A stretch of 64,000 nucleotides of DNA from Levilactobacillus brevis ATCC 14869 = DSM 20054 (GCF_001433855.1 NZ_AZCP01000002.1:124001-188000), one strand, 5' to 3'. Numbered from the stretch's first letter, positions 32,201 through 41,915 are shown. Notes: a model not told the origin generated them from the letters alone. Numbers and translations: made by a program.

Positions 32201-32874
32201 TCAGGACGGTTACCCGACATCACAAAGGCTTCCAAAATGTCTAAACGACGAACGGCTCGCGTCCGCTTTTGACCAGTGGCTTCCTTCAATTCTTCTTTTA
32301 ACTCTGTAACTTCTTTATCTAGGTCTACGCTCATCAATAACTTCTTGATGGCTTCCGCACCCATTTCAGCCTTAAAGGCATCACTGCCGTATTCCAGCAG
32401 CTTGTCACGGTAATCACGTTCGGAAAGCAATTGCTTCTTTTCGAGTGGCGTGTTACCTGGATCTAAGACCACGTAAGATGCAAAGTAAATAATTTCTTCC
32501 AGTGCTCGAGGGCTCATGTCGAGAACCAAGCCCATTCGACTTGGAATTCCCTTAAAGTACCAGATGTGGGTCACTGGGGCTGCGAGTTCGATATGACCCA
32601 TTCGTTCACGGCGAACTTTAGAACGGGTAACTTCGACCCCACAACGGTCACAAACGACACCCTTGTAACGGATTCGCTTGTATTTTCCACAGGCACATTC
32701 CCAGTCCTTGGTAGGACCAAAGATACGTTCGTCGAACAGCCCATCTTTTTCAGGCTTTAATGTCCGGTAGTTGATGGTTTCAGGCTTTTTAACTTCCCCG
32801 TAAGACCAGCTACGGATCTTATCAGGTGAAGCCAGCCCGATCTGCATGCTTTCGAACTTATTGACATCGACCAA
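29227..32874 (-). CDS. rpoC: RNA polymerase beta' subunit
   Basis: Catalytic subunit of 1215 residues. The N-terminal zinc site uses Cys60, Cys62, Cys75 and Cys78, the active-site motif [15 protein letters not shown] is near residue 450, and the second zinc site lies in [16 protein letters not shown]. The start is TTG 32874, 7 bases after GGGAGGT. It follows rpoB after 21 bases. Confidence 0.98.
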   Translation of the reverse strand: MVDVNKFESMQIGLASPDKIRSWSYGEVKKPETINYRTLKPEKDGLFDERIFGPTKDWECACGKYKRIRYKGVVCDRCGVEVTRSKVRRERMGHIELAAPVTHIWYFKGIPSRMGLVLDMSPRALEEIIYFASYVVLDPGNTPLEKKQLLSERDYRDKLLEYGSDAFKAEMGAEAIKKLLMSVDLDKEVTELKEELKEATGQKRTRAVRRLDILEAFVMSGNRPEWMVMDAIPVIPPDLRPMVQLEGGRFATSDLNDLYRRVINRNSRLKRLLDLNAPGIIVQNEKRMLQEAVDALIDNGRRGRPVAGPGNRPLKSLSHMLKGKQGRFRQNLLGKRVDYSGRSVIDVGPSLKFNQMGLPVPMALELFRPFIMKELVARGLASNIKNAKRQIDREDDDVFNVLEDVIKEHPVLLNRAPTLHRLGIQAFEPVLVSGKAMRLHPLACEAYNADFDGDQMAIHVPLSDEAQAEARLLMLAAHHILAPASGKPVVAPSQDMVIGNYYLTMEEANREGEGMIFTDLDEATLAYRNGIVHWHTRVGVQVTSMPDKPFTDEQRSKIMVTTVGKLIFNNILPKSFPYLNEPTSTNLNGYVPDKYFLEPGEDIHDYLQNAEIIPPFKKGFLSDIIAAVYQQYKVTATSELLDRIKDLGYNESTKSGLTVGMVDVTDLKEKPEIIAAAHKQVSTVTKQFRRGLITDHERYERVIGIWNDAKDEIQNALIHSFDQQNPIFMMSDSGARGNISNFTQLAGMRGLMAAPSGDIMELPITSNFREGLTVMEMFISTHGARKGMTDTALKTANSGYLTRRLVDVAQDVIIREKDCGTDRGLKIRAITDGNEMIEPLYDRILGRYTQKTVYDPQTGDVIVPKNQMIVEDTAQQIVDAGVEEVTIRSAFTCNTEHGVCEHCYGRNMATGDEVEVGEAVGTVAAQSIGEPGTQLTMRNFHTGGVAGNEDITQGLPRVQELFESRNPKGKAEITEVTGTVESIEENPAERTKEITIKGEADTRSYTLPITARMRVSEGDFIHRGGALNYGSVDPKELLRVRDVLSTETYILGEVQRVYRMQGVAISDKHVEIMVRQMLRKVRIMDPGDTDVLPGTLMDIQDFRRANYQTLIDGGIAATARPVILGITKAALETNSFLSAASFQETTRVLTDAAIRGKNDPLVGLKENVIIGKIIPAGTGMPDYRQIKPKEVGGTSTEGVYSISDLEKQMQEDSQA

Positions 32875-32895
32875 AGAAGCGACCTCCCTTATAAA

Positions 32896-35800
32896 TTAGT
32901 CTTGTGTGTTCGGTTGACTTTCATTTTTTGTTGCTGGCGCGGTCTTGGATTCATCAGTCTGAGCAGCGGCTTTCCGTTGTTCTTCCTGTTGTTGAGCGTA
33001 CTTGCTCAACGCATCCACATTAACAACATCGTCGTCTTCGTCGTCCATATCACGGAGTTCGATTTCTTCTTTGTCGCCATTTAAGACCTTCATGTCCAGC
33101 CCTAAGGATTGGAGTTCCTTCACTAACACGCGGAAGGATTCAGGAACACCTGGCTTTGGAATTGGATCGCCCTTAACAATGGCTTCGTAGGTCTTAACCC
33201 GACCAACCACGTCATCAGACTTGTACGTCAAGATTTCTTGCAACGTATAAGCGGCACCATAAGCTTCCAAAGCCCAAACTTCCATTTCACCGAAACGCTG
33301 ACCACCAAATTGCGCTTTCCCACCAAGGGGTTGTTGCGTAACCAGTGAGTAAGGTCCGATAGAACGGGCGTGCATCTTGTCATCAACCATGTGGGCCAAC
33401 TTCAGGTAGTGCATGACCCCAACGGCAACCCGCTTATCAAACGGTTCACCAGTTCGACCATCATATAAGACAGTCTTGGCGTCAGCAGCCATCCCGGCTT
33501 CCTTAACAGCGTCCGCAATATCTGTATCTTGGGCACCATCAAAGACTGGGGTTGCCATGTGCACACCGAGCTTGCGAGCAGCCATCCCCAAATGTAATTC
33601 GAGCACTTGCCCGATGTTCATCCGAGAAGGCACACCCATGGGACTCAACATAATGTCGATTGGGGTACCATCTGGCATGTACGGCATATCTTCTTCAGGG
33701 ATAACAACCGAAACCGTCCCCTTGTTACCGTGACGTCCAGACATCTTGTCCCCAACTTGGATCTTCCGCTTTTGCGCGATGTAGACCCGAACCATCATGT
33801 TGACACCTGGTGACAATTCGTCCCCATTTTCACGGGTAAAGATCTTCACATCTTGGATGATCCCGCCACCACCATGCGGTACCTTCAGAGAAGTATCCCG
33901 AACTTCACGGGCCTTTTCACCAAAGATGGCATGGAGAAGTCGTTCTTCAGCGGATAATTCAGTGACACCCTTAGGCGTTACCTTACCAACTAAGATATCC
34001 CCATCTTGAACTTCGGCACCAACACGGATAATCCCGTCTTCGTCCAAGTTCTTCAAGGCATCTTCCCCAACGTTAGGAATTTCACGCGTCATTTCTTCAG
34101 GTCCAAGCTTCGTATCACGCGCTTCTGATTCGTATTCTTCAATATGAATCGACGTGTAAACGTCATCGCGAACCAACCGCTCGTTGATCCCAATGGCATC
34201 TTCGAAGTTGTACCCTTGCCAAGTCATGAAGGCAACTAATGGGTTTTGACCCAAAGCCAATTCCCCATTTTCCATGGAAGGACCATCAGCCAAGACTTCA
34301 TCGTTATCGACATGGTCGCCGACCTTAACGATTGGGCGTTGGTTGTAGTTCTTCCCACCGTTTGACCGGCGGAACTTCATGAGCTTGTAAGTGTCTAAGG
34401 CACCATCTTCACGCCGAACACGAATTTCACGTGCATCAACGTATTCAACAGTCCCATCATGTTGACTGATCAAAGCAACCCCTGAGTCATGGGCCGCTTT
34501 GTATTCAATCCCAGTACCAATTAATGGTGCATGTGGGTTCAACAATGGCACAGCTTGCCGTTGCATGTTGGCACCCATCAGGGCCCGGTTGGAGTCATCG
34601 TTTTCCAAGAAAGGAATACATGCCGTGGCAACCGCAACAACTTGCTTAGGCGAAACATCCATGTAGTCAATCCGGTCAGCACTGGTTTCAATGTTTTCAG
34701 ATTGGGCACGGGCCATGATCGTATCCGTATTGAAGGAGCCATCGTCATTTAATGGCGTGTTGGCCTGAGCAACAACATAGTTATCTTCTTCATCAGCTGT
34801 CAGGTAATCGATCTTATCGGTAACCTTATGCGTATCCCAAGAAACACGACGGTATGGCGTCTCGATGAACCCATACTTGTTAACCCGGGCATAGCTGGAC
34901 AAACTGTTGATCAACCCAATGTTAGGCCCTTCAGGCGTTTCAATTGGGCACATCCGGCCATAATGGGTATAGTGCACGTCCCGGACTTCATAACCGGCCC
35001 GGTCACGCGTTAATCCACCAGGTCCCAAAGCAGACAGACGCCGTTTATGCGTTAATTCACCTAACGGGTTAGTCTGATCCATGAATTGAGACAACTGTGA
35101 AGACCCAAAGAATTCTTTAATTGAGGCCACGACAGGACGAATGTTAATCAATTGTTGTGGCGTTACCGTCGCAGCATCTTGAATGGACATCCGTTCACGA
35201 ACAACCCGTTCCATCCGGGATAACCCGATCCGGAATTGGTTTTGGAGTAATTCACCAACGGAACGAATCCGTCGGTTCCCCAAGTGGTCAATATCATCAG
35301 TGTTACCAATCCCCAGTTGTAAGTCAAAGAAGTAGTTCATGGATGCAATAATATCGGCTGGACGAATGTGCTTCAGCTTGATATCGATGTTCCCATTCCC
35401 AATCACAGGAACTTCTTGTTCTGGATCATCTGGTGATTGTACTTTGATAATTTGTAATTTTAGTGGTTCCGTGACAACGGCTTCGTCAGAAGGTTGGAAA
35501 GTCACCATCTTGAAATCATCTTGATCCAAGAATGGTGCTAAGCTCTTCATCACGTCCTTGTCAACGACCGTTCCCTTAGCGGCAATAATTTCACCGGTAT
35601 CAGGATCAGCCAACGTTTCAGCTAAAGTCAAGCCCAACAAACGGGTCTTTAAACTCAGCTTCTTGTTAGTCTTGTAACGACCAACTGGCGCCATGTCATA
35701 ACGTTTAGGATCGAAGAACCGAGCAGTCAGCAAACTCCGTGAAGAGTCCGCCGTCTTAGGTTCACCTGGACGCAAGCGTTCGTAGATATCCTTCAAGGAC

Positions 35801-36507
35801 TCTTCGACACGTGAGTCATCGGTGTTCTTATGGATATCCTTTTCCAACGTCTGCATCAAGCTTTCGTTGTCACCTAAGATATCTAAGATTTCATCGTCAG
35901 AACCAAACCCTAAGGCCCGAACTAATTCGGTCATTGGGATCTTCCGCGTCCGGTCAATCCGAACGTAAGAAACATTCTTCGCATCAGTTTCAAATTCTAG
36001 CCATGCACCCCGGTTAGGGATCACAGTGGCACCGTAAACTGTCCGACCGTTCTTATCCGTATCTTCATTGAAGTAAACCCCTGGTGAACGGACTAATTGA
36101 GAAACAATAACCCGTTCCGCCCCGTTAATAATGAAGGTCCCTTGGGCCGTCATTAATGGGAAGTCACCAAAGAAGACGTCTTGTGATTTGATTTCACCCG
36201 TTTCGTGGTTGGTTAACCGCAGGGTGACGTGTAAAGGTGCCGAGTAGTTGGCATCATGTTCCCGTGCTTCATCCACGCTGTATTTGGGTTCTAGTAACTG
36301 ATAATCAACAAACTCTAACGAAAGGTTTCCTTGAAAATCTTCGATTGGCATGATGTCGTCGAACATATCGCGTAAACCTTCGTCAAGGAACCAATTATAG
36401 GAATTGGTTTGAATCTCAATCAAGTTAGGTAAATCAAGAACTTCCTTGATTCGCGAATAGCTCCGGCGCGTACGGTGTTTCCCGTATTTCACTAAGTGTC
36501 CTGCCAA
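32896..36507 (-). CDS. rpoB: RNA polymerase beta subunit
   Basis: Beta subunit of about 1203 residues. The rifampicin region [20 protein letters not shown] followed by [12 protein letters not shown] has the usual sensitive residues. The C-terminus ends in an acidic then Gln/Ala-rich tail typical of Gram-positive cocci and lactobacilli. I choose TTG 36507 as start because it stands about 8 bases from GGAGAGG; the GTG three codons earlier overlaps that site. rplKAJL, often upstream of rpoB, is not adjacent here. Confidence 0.97.
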   Translation of the reverse strand: MAGHLVKYGKHRTRRSYSRIKEVLDLPNLIEIQTNSYNWFLDEGLRDMFDDIMPIEDFQGNLSLEFVDYQLLEPKYSVDEAREHDANYSAPLHVTLRLTNHETGEIKSQDVFFGDFPLMTAQGTFIINGAERVIVSQLVRSPGVYFNEDTDKNGRTVYGATVIPNRGAWLEFETDAKNVSYVRIDRTRKIPMTELVRALGFGSDDEILDILGDNESLMQTLEKDIHKNTDDSRVEESLKDIYERLRPGEPKTADSSRSLLTARFFDPKRYDMAPVGRYKTNKKLSLKTRLLGLTLAETLADPDTGEIIAAKGTVVDKDVMKSLAPFLDQDDFKMVTFQPSDEAVVTEPLKLQIIKVQSPDDPEQEVPVIGNGNIDIKLKHIRPADIIASMNYFFDLQLGIGNTDDIDHLGNRRIRSVGELLQNQFRIGLSRMERVVRERMSIQDAATVTPQQLINIRPVVASIKEFFGSSQLSQFMDQTNPLGELTHKRRLSALGPGGLTRDRAGYEVRDVHYTHYGRMCPIETPEGPNIGLINSLSSYARVNKYGFIETPYRRVSWDTHKVTDKIDYLTADEEDNYVVAQANTPLNDDGSFNTDTIMARAQSENIETSADRIDYMDVSPKQVVAVATACIPFLENDDSNRALMGANMQRQAVPLLNPHAPLIGTGIEYKAAHDSGVALISQHDGTVEYVDAREIRVRREDGALDTYKLMKFRRSNGGKNYNQRPIVKVGDHVDNDEVLADGPSMENGELALGQNPLVAFMTWQGYNFEDAIGINERLVRDDVYTSIHIEEYESEARDTKLGPEEMTREIPNVGEDALKNLDEDGIIRVGAEVQDGDILVGKVTPKGVTELSAEERLLHAIFGEKAREVRDTSLKVPHGGGGIIQDVKIFTRENGDELSPGVNMMVRVYIAQKRKIQVGDKMSGRHGNKGTVSVVIPEEDMPYMPDGTPIDIMLSPMGVPSRMNIGQVLELHLGMAARKLGVHMATPVFDGAQDTDIADAVKEAGMAADAKTVLYDGRTGEPFDKRVAVGVMHYLKLAHMVDDKMHARSIGPYSLVTQQPLGGKAQFGGQRFGEMEVWALEAYGAAYTLQEILTYKSDDVVGRVKTYEAIVKGDPIPKPGVPESFRVLVKELQSLGLDMKVLNGDKEEIELRDMDDEDDDVVNVDALSKYAQQQEEQRKAAAQTDESKTAPATKNESQPNTQD

Positions 36508-36594
36508 GTTGTTCACCTCTCCTATTTATTCTGTGACTGGCCTCACCGAAATATTACATTTTGATTACAAATGCACTTTTCTTCGGATTTTTGG

Positions 36595-36634
36595 CAAAAA
36601 AAATCCAAAAACAAATCAATCAATTTGCTTTTGG
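36595..36634 (-). terminator. Intrinsic terminator/attenuator in the rpoB leader
   Basis: On the minus strand CCAAAAGCAAAT pairs with ATTTGTTTTTGG (12 bp with one G-U) around a 6-base loop, followed by A and eight T. It lies downstream of the rpoB promoter and about 90 bases before rpoB, so transcription of rpoBC must pass it. This points to attenuation of RNA polymerase synthesis. Confidence 0.8.
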
Positions 36635-36706
36635 CTTCTTATAACAAACGTCACCGGACAATATATCGGCACGTTCAATTTCAGTTCACAGTTGCATACA
36701 AATGAT

Positions 36707-36735
36707 ATAGTACTAAATCCATTACTAAATGTCAA
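36707..36735 (-). promoter_or_regulatory. Promoter of rpoB-rpoC
   Basis: Perfect TTGACA, 17-base spacer and TACTAT on the minus strand, just after the tetR stop codon. The leader from here to rpoB is about 195 bases. Confidence 0.7.
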
Positions 36736-36745
36736 TAATTGACGC

Positions 36746-37351
36746 TCACTTTTTAGTAGCAACACCAAATAATATTAATTTGATCAGGGCGATCGTCTGA
36801 TCATGCTGTGTGGCATCCGCCGGCCCCACGTGATGAAAGGTATTGAATAAGGGGCTCAAACTCGTCAGGTAAAATGACGCCGCATCCTTAGCCGCCAACC
36901 CAGGTTGCAAGGTTACAACACCCAGTTCAAAGAAATGCTGCAACGGTTGCAGGTAGTCTTGCATAAAGATCATCCCTAGTTGACGCTGATTAGCCGGTTT
37001 AAGAAACCGGAAGCTACTGTGAATCACCGTGAAGACATCACGCGGATGTACAGCAGTCAAAACCTCCGTCACCGCCGTCAATGCTGCCACTGGGTCTTTC
37101 GTTAACTCCGTTTGCAATTGTTCATTAACTGCCGTTAATCCTTGTTGCACCTCAGAACCAACCAGCTTAATAACCTCTAAAAAAATGACCTCTTTATCAC
37201 TAAAGTGATGATATAACGCCGGTTGCGTAATTCCAACAATACGGGCAATTTCTCGCGTTGACGTTGCCTGATATCCTTGCGTTAAAAATTGTTCTCTAGC
37301 AGCTTTTAAGATGGCCGCCCGTGTGTGGTTTAACTGTTCTTCTCTTCTCAT
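36746..37351 (-). CDS. TetR/AcrR family transcriptional regulator
   Basis: DNA-binding repressor of 201 residues with the TetR helix-turn-helix at residues 12-45 (TREIARIVGITQPALYHHFSDKE) described in two parts, and a ligand-binding C-terminal domain with no family match that I can name. ATG follows AAAGGG. It has no adjacent target gene: rpoB lies downstream and clpC ends upstream. A perfect 15-base palindrome at 37488-37502 overlaps the -35 position of a candidate promoter for it. Target unknown. Confidence 0.88.
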   Translation of the reverse strand: MRREEQLNHTRAAILKAAREQFLTQGYQATSTREIARIVGITQPALYHHFSDKEVIFLEVIKLVGSEVQQGLTAVNEQLQTELTKDPVAALTAVTEVLTAVHPRDVFTVIHSSFRFLKPANQRQLGMIFMQDYLQPLQHFFELGVVTLQPGLAAKDAASFYLTSLSPLFNTFHHVGPADATQHDQTIALIKLILFGVATKK

Positions 37352-37470
37352 ATCTTTACCCTTTCATCCCGCTTATTAAAGTAAGTGTACCACAGTCACC
37401 TATCACCAGCTAGGCGGGAGTTCCACCGATAAGCTCCTTTTTATTTATCCCAACTTATTTGATTTCTTCT

Positions 37471-37502
37471 ATTATATTGATCCTGCTCGATTAACTTAAT
37501 CG
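37471..37502 (-). promoter_or_regulatory. Candidate tetR promoter with palindromic operator
   Basis: A perfect TATAAT (37471-37476 on the minus strand) is preceded by the palindrome CGATTAA-C-TTAATCG at 37488-37502, which covers the -35 position. That is the usual place for a repressor site and suggests tetR autoregulation through a leader of about 115 bases. Confidence 0.4.
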
Positions 37503-37548
37503 GCCGACTGTAGAACTTGGCATAGATTGCTCCTAGTTAACGGCACAA

Positions 37549-37592
37549 AAACGGGCTACCAAGAATCTGAATCATTCTTAGTAACCCGCTGT
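37549..37592 (-). terminator. Terminator after clpC
   Basis: CGGGTTACTAAGAAT pairs with ATTCTTGGTAGCCCG (some G-U) and is followed by five T on the minus strand. Confidence 0.87.
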
Positions 37593-37625
37593 GCTTTTTA
37601 TTAACTAATTGCTCGATTTTAGCAG

Positions 37626-40112
37626 TTAAGCATTAATAACGGCTTTAGGACCATCGGTTGTTTTAACGTTAACCGTCACTTCACCTTTGGTTGCCCCAAT
37701 TGTGACTTGATCACCCGTTTTAACCTCACCATTAAGTAAGGCTTCACTCAGCTTATCTTCAACCTGCGTCTGTAATGCCCGCCGAATTGGCCGCGCACCA
37801 TATTCAGGATCAAAGCCAGCTTTGGCTACCACATCAATGGCTGCTGGTGTAATCTTCAGCTTGATGTTTTGTTCTGCAACCCGAGCCACAATCTGTTGCG
37901 CCATCAGCTTCACAATAGCGTGAAGTTCATCTTTTTGTAAGGAGTGGAAGATAACCGTTTCATCAATCCGGTTTAGGAATTCCGGCCGGAATGATTGCTT
38001 CAACGTTTCCCGGATAGTTCCAGCCATCGCCCGGTAATCATTCGCCATGTCTTCGGCACCAAAACCAACCGTCTTTTCATCCCGCAACTTAGTAGCTCCT
38101 AAGTTAGAGGTCATGATCAGAATGGTATTTCGGAAATCAACCTTACGACCCTTAGAATCGGTTAAATAACCATCGTCCAAGACTTGCAATAAAATATTAA
38201 AGACATCTGGATGGGCCTTTTCAACTTCATCAAAGAGGACCACAGAATATGGCTTTTGCCGAACCTTTTCGGTTAACTGACCGCCTTCGTCATACCCTAC
38301 GTAACCGGGAGCTGAACCAATCAGCCGACTAGTTGAGTACTTTTCCATATACTCACTCATGTCTACCCGAATCATATTATCTTCGGACCCAAACATTGCT
38401 TCAGCTAACGCCTTGGCAAGCTCGGTCTTCCCAACACCGGTTGGTCCTAAGAACATGAACGACCCAATTGGCCGATTTGGATCCTTTAAGCCTGACCGTG
38501 CTCGACGAATTGCTCGAGACACAGCCGAAACGGCTTCGGATTGACCAATGACCCGCTGATGTAGGATCTTTTCCAAGTTAACCAATCGATCGGCATCCGT
38601 CTGCTTCAACTGTGTTACGGGAACTCCCGTCCACTCAGCAACCACATCAGCCACGTCTTCACCCGTCACGTCTAAGGCATAATGCCGAGTTTCTTCATCA
38701 CTCGCTGCTTTAGCCTTAGCCTCACGCGCAGCCACTTTTTCTCGAAGCTTCATTTCTTCCGCTCGGAGCTTAGCTGCTCGTTCAAAGTCCTGCGCCTCAA
38801 TAGCGGTTTCCTTTTCCGCCGCCAGGTCTTTTAACTCTTGAACCTGCTTAGAGGCTGCAGTTGGTCGATCCATCTGATCAATCCGAACCTTGGCAGAGGC
38901 TTCGTCCATCAAATCAATCGCCTTATCTGGCAAGAAACGATCGCTGATGTAGCGACCTGAAAGCTTCACCGCTTGTTCCAGAGCCGTGTCCGTAATATTC
39001 ACATGGTGGTGATCTTCGTAACGCGAACGTAACCCTTTCAAGATCTGTAGGGCTTCACTAGGCGTTGGTTCATTGACTTGCACCGTTGCAAATCGACGTT
39101 CCAAAGCTGCATCGGATTCAATATACTTTTGATATTCATCCAGTGTCGTTGCTCCAATGGTTTGTAGTTCACCACGGGCCAAGGCTGGCTTTAAAATGTT
39201 CGACGCATCAATGGCACCTTCAGCACCACCAGCACCAATCAAGGTGTGTAATTCATCAATAAAGAGAATAACTTGACCATCGTTATAAATTTCTTCGATG
39301 ACCTTCTTTAATCGATCTTCAAATTCACCACGATATTTCGTCCCGGCCACCAATGATCCCATGTCTAGCATCATTAATCGCTTCTGTTGCATATCTTCTG
39401 GCACATCGCCAGCTACGATACGTTGTGCTAAGCCTTCCGCAATCGCCGTTTTCCCAACACCGGGTTCGCCAATTAAGACAGGGTTGTTCTTCGTCCGCCG
39501 ACTCAGAATTTGAATCACCCGTTTAACTTCTTTATCGCGACCGACAGTTGGATCCATCCGCCCCTCTTTAGCAGCGTCCGTTAGGTTCCGGGCTAATGAG
39601 TCCAGCGTTGGGGTGCCACCTTGAGGTGCTCGCCGCGTCCGGCTGTCATTACGCCGCTTGGGCGTATCCGCAATACCGAGCTTCCGCAACACGACCTTAC
39701 GCGCATCCGGTAATTCAACGTTTAAATTCTTCAAAATACGAGAAGATAAAATTGTTTCATCGCTTAATAACGCCAATAATAGGTGTTCCGTACCAATCTT
39801 AGCAGCACCTAAACGTTTAGCTTCATCACCAGCTAAAGCCAACAACGTCTTAGCCTTAGGTGAGTAGGGTAGATAACTATCCTTATCTGTGTTTGCTAAT
39901 GTGCCGTAGCCCGTGAAACGTTCAATCTCTTCACGCACGTCGTCCTCACTAACCGAGAACTGTTGCAACACCTTATTAGCAATTCCATTCTTTTCAATTG
40001 TCAGTGCGAGTAGCAAATGTTCTGTGCCAACTGCTTGGTGCTTAAAATACTTCGCTTGTTCCTGTGCCAAAACGAGCACGCTCTTAGCACTTGGGGTAAA
40101 TAAATTATCCAT
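37626..40112 (-). CDS. clpC: ATP-dependent Clp protease ATPase ClpC
   Basis: AAA+ unfoldase that feeds ClpP and, with adaptors, removes damaged proteins and CtsR. The 828 residues show two N-terminal Clp_N repeats (both with GTEHLLLAL), Walker [10 protein letters not shown] and [14 protein letters not shown], Walker [15 protein letters not shown], and a middle UVR-type coiled segment ([20 protein letters not shown]). It lies 17 bases after ctsR, so CtsR should repress both. Confidence 0.97.
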   Translation of the reverse strand: MDNLFTPSAKSVLVLAQEQAKYFKHQAVGTEHLLLALTIEKNGIANKVLQQFSVSEDDVREEIERFTGYGTLANTDKDSYLPYSPKAKTLLALAGDEAKRLGAAKIGTEHLLLALLSDETILSSRILKNLNVELPDARKVVLRKLGIADTPKRRNDSRTRRAPQGGTPTLDSLARNLTDAAKEGRMDPTVGRDKEVKRVIQILSRRTKNNPVLIGEPGVGKTAIAEGLAQRIVAGDVPEDMQQKRLMMLDMGSLVAGTKYRGEFEDRLKKVIEEIYNDGQVILFIDELHTLIGAGGAEGAIDASNILKPALARGELQTIGATTLDEYQKYIESDAALERRFATVQVNEPTPSEALQILKGLRSRYEDHHHVNITDTALEQAVKLSGRYISDRFLPDKAIDLMDEASAKVRIDQMDRPTAASKQVQELKDLAAEKETAIEAQDFERAAKLRAEEMKLREKVAAREAKAKAASDEETRHYALDVTGEDVADVVAEWTGVPVTQLKQTDADRLVNLEKILHQRVIGQSEAVSAVSRAIRRARSGLKDPNRPIGSFMFLGPTGVGKTELAKALAEAMFGSEDNMIRVDMSEYMEKYSTSRLIGSAPGYVGYDEGGQLTEKVRQKPYSVVLFDEVEKAHPDVFNILLQVLDDGYLTDSKGRKVDFRNTILIMTSNLGATKLRDEKTVGFGAEDMANDYRAMAGTIRETLKQSFRPEFLNRIDETVIFHSLQKDELHAIVKLMAQQIVARVAEQNIKLKITPAAIDVVAKAGFDPEYGARPIRRALQTQVEDKLSEALLNGEVKTGDQVTIGATKGEVTVNVKTTDGPKAVINA

Positions 40113-40129
40113 TGCGACTCCTCACTTTC

Positions 40130-40597
40130 TTAGCTCTCATAGCGCAAGTGATTCAAAATTGAAATTAAAATTTGCGCCCGTATTCGTTCATTTAAGGTGC
40201 GGTCACCAGTATCAACAGCGGCCTTATCAATCGCCGCCAAGATAATGTTGGCTTCCCGCCGATTGATCGTACCAGCCTCAAAGAGACTGCGGACCACTGC
40301 TAGGCTGTCATGACGGGTAATCTGATCACCCACCGCTGTAACTAAGGAATCGATGAAGTCAAGATTATCTAGTAGCTTGACCTTTTCAATTCGGATGTAG
40401 CCACCGCCACCACGTTTACTTTGAACCACATAACCGTCCTGAATCGTAAAACGGGTCTTAATCACATAATTAATCTGGGATGGGACTACGTTGAATTGAT
40501 CGGCAATCTCGGCCCGGCGAATCTCAACTTGCTGTGACTCAGCCAAGATTTGCTTCAAGTAAGACTCGATAATATCCGAAATATTTTGATTCTCCAT
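40130..40597 (-). CDS. ctsR: Class III heat-shock repressor CtsR
   Basis: Represses clp genes at normal temperature. The 155 residues start MENQNISDIIESYLKQIL and include the winged-helix DNA-binding part with the glycine-rich wing SKRGGGGYIRI, known to sense heat in this family. A CtsR box overlaps its own promoter. The mcsA-mcsB genes found in Bacillus are absent here, as in other lactobacilli. Confidence 0.97.
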   Translation of the reverse strand: MENQNISDIIESYLKQILAESQQVEIRRAEIADQFNVVPSQINYVIKTRFTIQDGYVVQSKRGGGGYIRIEKVKLLDNLDFIDSLVTAVGDQITRHDSLAVVRSLFEAGTINRREANIILAAIDKAAVDTGDRTLNERIRAQILISILNHLRYES

Positions 40598-40623
40598 TAC
40601 CGTCCCCCCTTCAGCGAAACTTA

Positions 40624-40640
40624 TTTGACTAATGCTGACT
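40624..40640 (-). promoter_or_regulatory. CtsR operator
   Basis: The minus strand reads AGTCAGC-ATT-AGTCAAA, the tandem heptamer of the CtsR consensus (RGTCAAA-NAN-RGTCAAA) with two mismatches in the first copy. It lies just after the -10 box, so bound CtsR would block the promoter. Confidence 0.82.
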
Positions 40641-40643
40641 AAT

Positions 40644-40671
40644 ATTATACGAAGTTTCCATCAAAATGCAA
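40644..40671 (-). promoter_or_regulatory. Promoter of ctsR-clpC
   Basis: TTGCAT, 16-base spacer, perfect TATAAT on the minus strand, about 47 bases before ctsR. Confidence 0.75.
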
Positions 40672-40718
40672 CGGATTAGACTGCACCCGGACCAAATAAG
40701 TTCTGGTAAACTATCATA

Positions 40719-40768
40719 ACAAAAAAACGACCGACATCCAAACAATTACGTAAGGAGTCGATCGTTTC
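40719..40768 (-). terminator. Terminator of the tRNA cluster
   Basis: AACGATCGAC pairs with GTCGGTCGTT on the minus strand and is followed by seven T; it lies 35 bases after the last tRNA. Confidence 0.8.
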
Positions 40769-40801
40769 AGCACTTCTGTTGGGGACGGTCGCAATAAAAA
40801 A

Positions 40802-40875
40802 TCGGGAAGACAAGATTTGAACTTGCGACCCCCACGTCCCGAACGTGGTGCTCTACCAAGCTGAGCTACTTCCCG
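40802..40875 (-). tRNA. tRNA-Pro (CGG)
   Basis: Full cloverleaf with acceptor CGGGAAG/CTTCCCG and anticodon loop TTCGGGA (anticodon CGG). CCA is not encoded. Acceptor and D arms are identical to the neighbouring tRNA-Pro(TGG), so it looks like a tandem copy; the T stem carries compensated changes (GCAAG/CTTGT). Confidence 0.93.
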
Positions 40876-40903
40876 AGATAGCTCGCTGACAGTTAGTCAG
40901 TTA

Positions 40904-40977
40904 TCGGGAAGACAGGATTCGAACCTGCGACCCCCTGGTCCCAAACCAGGTGCTCTACCAAGCTGAGCTACTTCCCG
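40904..40977 (-). tRNA. tRNA-Pro (TGG)
   Basis: Acceptor CGGGAAG/CTTCCCG, anticodon loop TTTGGGA (TGG), T loop GTTCGAATC. CCA not encoded. Confidence 0.96.
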
Positions 40978-41011
40978 ATGATGTCATGAACCTAATCATG
41001 AGCAACAAAAA

Positions 41012-41085
41012 TGCACCCAGTAGGAGTCGAACCTACAACCTTCTGATTCGTAGTCAGACACTCTATCCAGTTGCGCTATGGGTGC
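41012..41085 (-). tRNA. tRNA-Arg (ACG)
   Basis: Acceptor GCACCCA/TGGGTGC, anticodon stem TCTGA/TCAGA, loop CTACGAA (ACG). This is the tRNA whose A34 is normally edited to inosine. CCA not encoded. Confidence 0.96.
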
Positions 41086-41105
41086 ATAATAAATATTTAA
41101 TTAAA

Positions 41106-41191
41106 TGCCGAGGACCGGGATCGAACCGGTACGGTCATCACTGACCGCAGGATTTTAAGTCCTGTGCGTCTGCCAATTCCGCCACCCCGGC
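41106..41191 (-). tRNA. tRNA-Leu (TAA)
   Basis: 86-base type II tRNA with long variable arm (CGGTCAGTGATGACCG); anticodon loop CTTAAAA (TAA). CCA not encoded. Confidence 0.96.
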
Positions 41192-41201
41192 AAAAGGGCA
41201 A

Positions 41202-41273
41202 AGCGGAAGACGGGATTCGAACCCGCGACCCCCACCATGGCAAGGTGATGTTCTACCACTGAACTACTTCCGC
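41202..41273 (-). tRNA. tRNA-Gly (GCC)
   Basis: Acceptor GCGGAAG/CTTCCGC with discriminator T, anticodon loop TTGCCAT (GCC). CCA not encoded. Confidence 0.96.
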
Positions 41274-41299
41274 ATATTGGCAATTAAATTGTGTTACCA

Positions 41300-41372
41300 T
41301 GCCGACTAGAGGATTCGAACCTCCGACCTCCTCATTACTAGTGAGATGCTCTGCCAACTGAGCTAAGTCGGC
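41300..41372 (-). tRNA. tRNA-Thr (AGT)
   Basis: Acceptor GCCGACT/AGTCGGC, anticodon stem TCTCA/TGAGG, loop CTAGTAA, so the anticodon reads AGT with A at position 34. That is uncommon in bacteria, where A34 is usually limited to tRNA-Arg. CCA not encoded. Confidence 0.93.
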
Positions 41373-41409
41373 AAAATACTTTTTCAAATATTTTGCAATA
41401 TTGAGTTAA

Positions 41410-41491
41410 TGCAGGTGAAGGGACTCGAACCCCCACGTCATAAGACACTAGAACCTAAATCTAGCGCGTCTGCCAGTTCCGCCACACCTGC
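41410..41491 (-). tRNA. tRNA-Leu (TAG)
   Basis: 82-base type II tRNA, acceptor GCAGGTG/CACCTGC, anticodon stem CTAGA/TCTAG, loop TTTAGGT (TAG). CCA not encoded. Confidence 0.96.
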
Positions 41492-41528
41492 AACGTTGGC
41501 GAACTAACGCCAAGGACCTAAGTCCTGA

Positions 41529-41601
41529 TGGAGGATACAGGGCTCGAACCTGTGACCCTCTGCTTGTAAGGCAGACGCTCTCCCAACTGAGCTAATCCTC
41601 C
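41529..41601 (-). tRNA. tRNA-Val (TAC)
   Basis: First tRNA of the cluster. Acceptor GGAGGAT/ATCCTCC, anticodon stem TCTGC/GCAGA, loop CTTACAA (TAC). CCA not encoded. Confidence 0.96.
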
Positions 41602-41644
41602 ATAGTCCTTCAGAAAACGTTAACCGCTCTCGTTCGAAACAACT

Positions 41645-41678
41645 ATTATAATTTACCATGCCGTTGAAAACTTGTCAA
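41645..41678 (-). promoter_or_regulatory. Promoter of the tRNA cluster
   Basis: Perfect TTGACA followed after 17 bases by TAAATT, preceded by TGG, on the minus strand. A perfect TATAAT overlaps a little further on (spacer 22) and may be the real melting region. It lies about 50 bases before tRNA-Val. Confidence 0.6.
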
Positions 41679-41763
41679 CCAGAAATTTGAAATATTTTGA
41701 ATAAATATTCGCGGACTGAATAACTACTCTCTCAACAACATTTAATATTGTAGCGTACCAGCG

Positions 41764-41804
41764 AAAAAAAAGCTAGTCCTTTTTTGCATTTTTTTGCAAA
41801 AAAA
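41764..41804. repeat. Phased A/T tracts and a palindrome upstream of the tRNA promoter
   Basis: Runs A8, T6, T7 and A7 occur in 41 bases, the last three at about ten-base spacing, and TTTTTTTGCAAAAAAA (41789-41804) is a perfect palindrome. The tracts predict bent DNA 90 to 130 bases upstream of the tRNA promoter. The rest of 41602-41915 holds only the promoter and the serS terminator. Confidence 0.5.
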
Positions 41805-41848
41805 TTTGTATATCGTGAAATTATCGGTCACCCACCTTTCTTAGCAAA

Positions 41849-41893
41849 CAAAAATTGCCATGACGCAGCCTAGTTAACGACGTCATGACAATT
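41849..41893 (-). terminator. Terminator after serS
   Basis: AATTGTCATGACG pairs with CGTCATGGCAATT (one G-U) around a 15-base loop, followed by a short T run on the minus strand. Confidence 0.82.
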
Positions 41894-41915
41894 ATTTTGA
41901 TCCATTTAACTATCT

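Noticed and set aside
33002-36017. Many plus-strand open frames across rpoB and rpoC
   Set aside because: They are antisense shadows of the conserved polymerase genes with no ribosome binding sites.
41780-41804. Terminator formed by the T/A palindrome
   Set aside because: The stem would be only A-U pairs and no gene ends there; bent DNA is a simpler reading.
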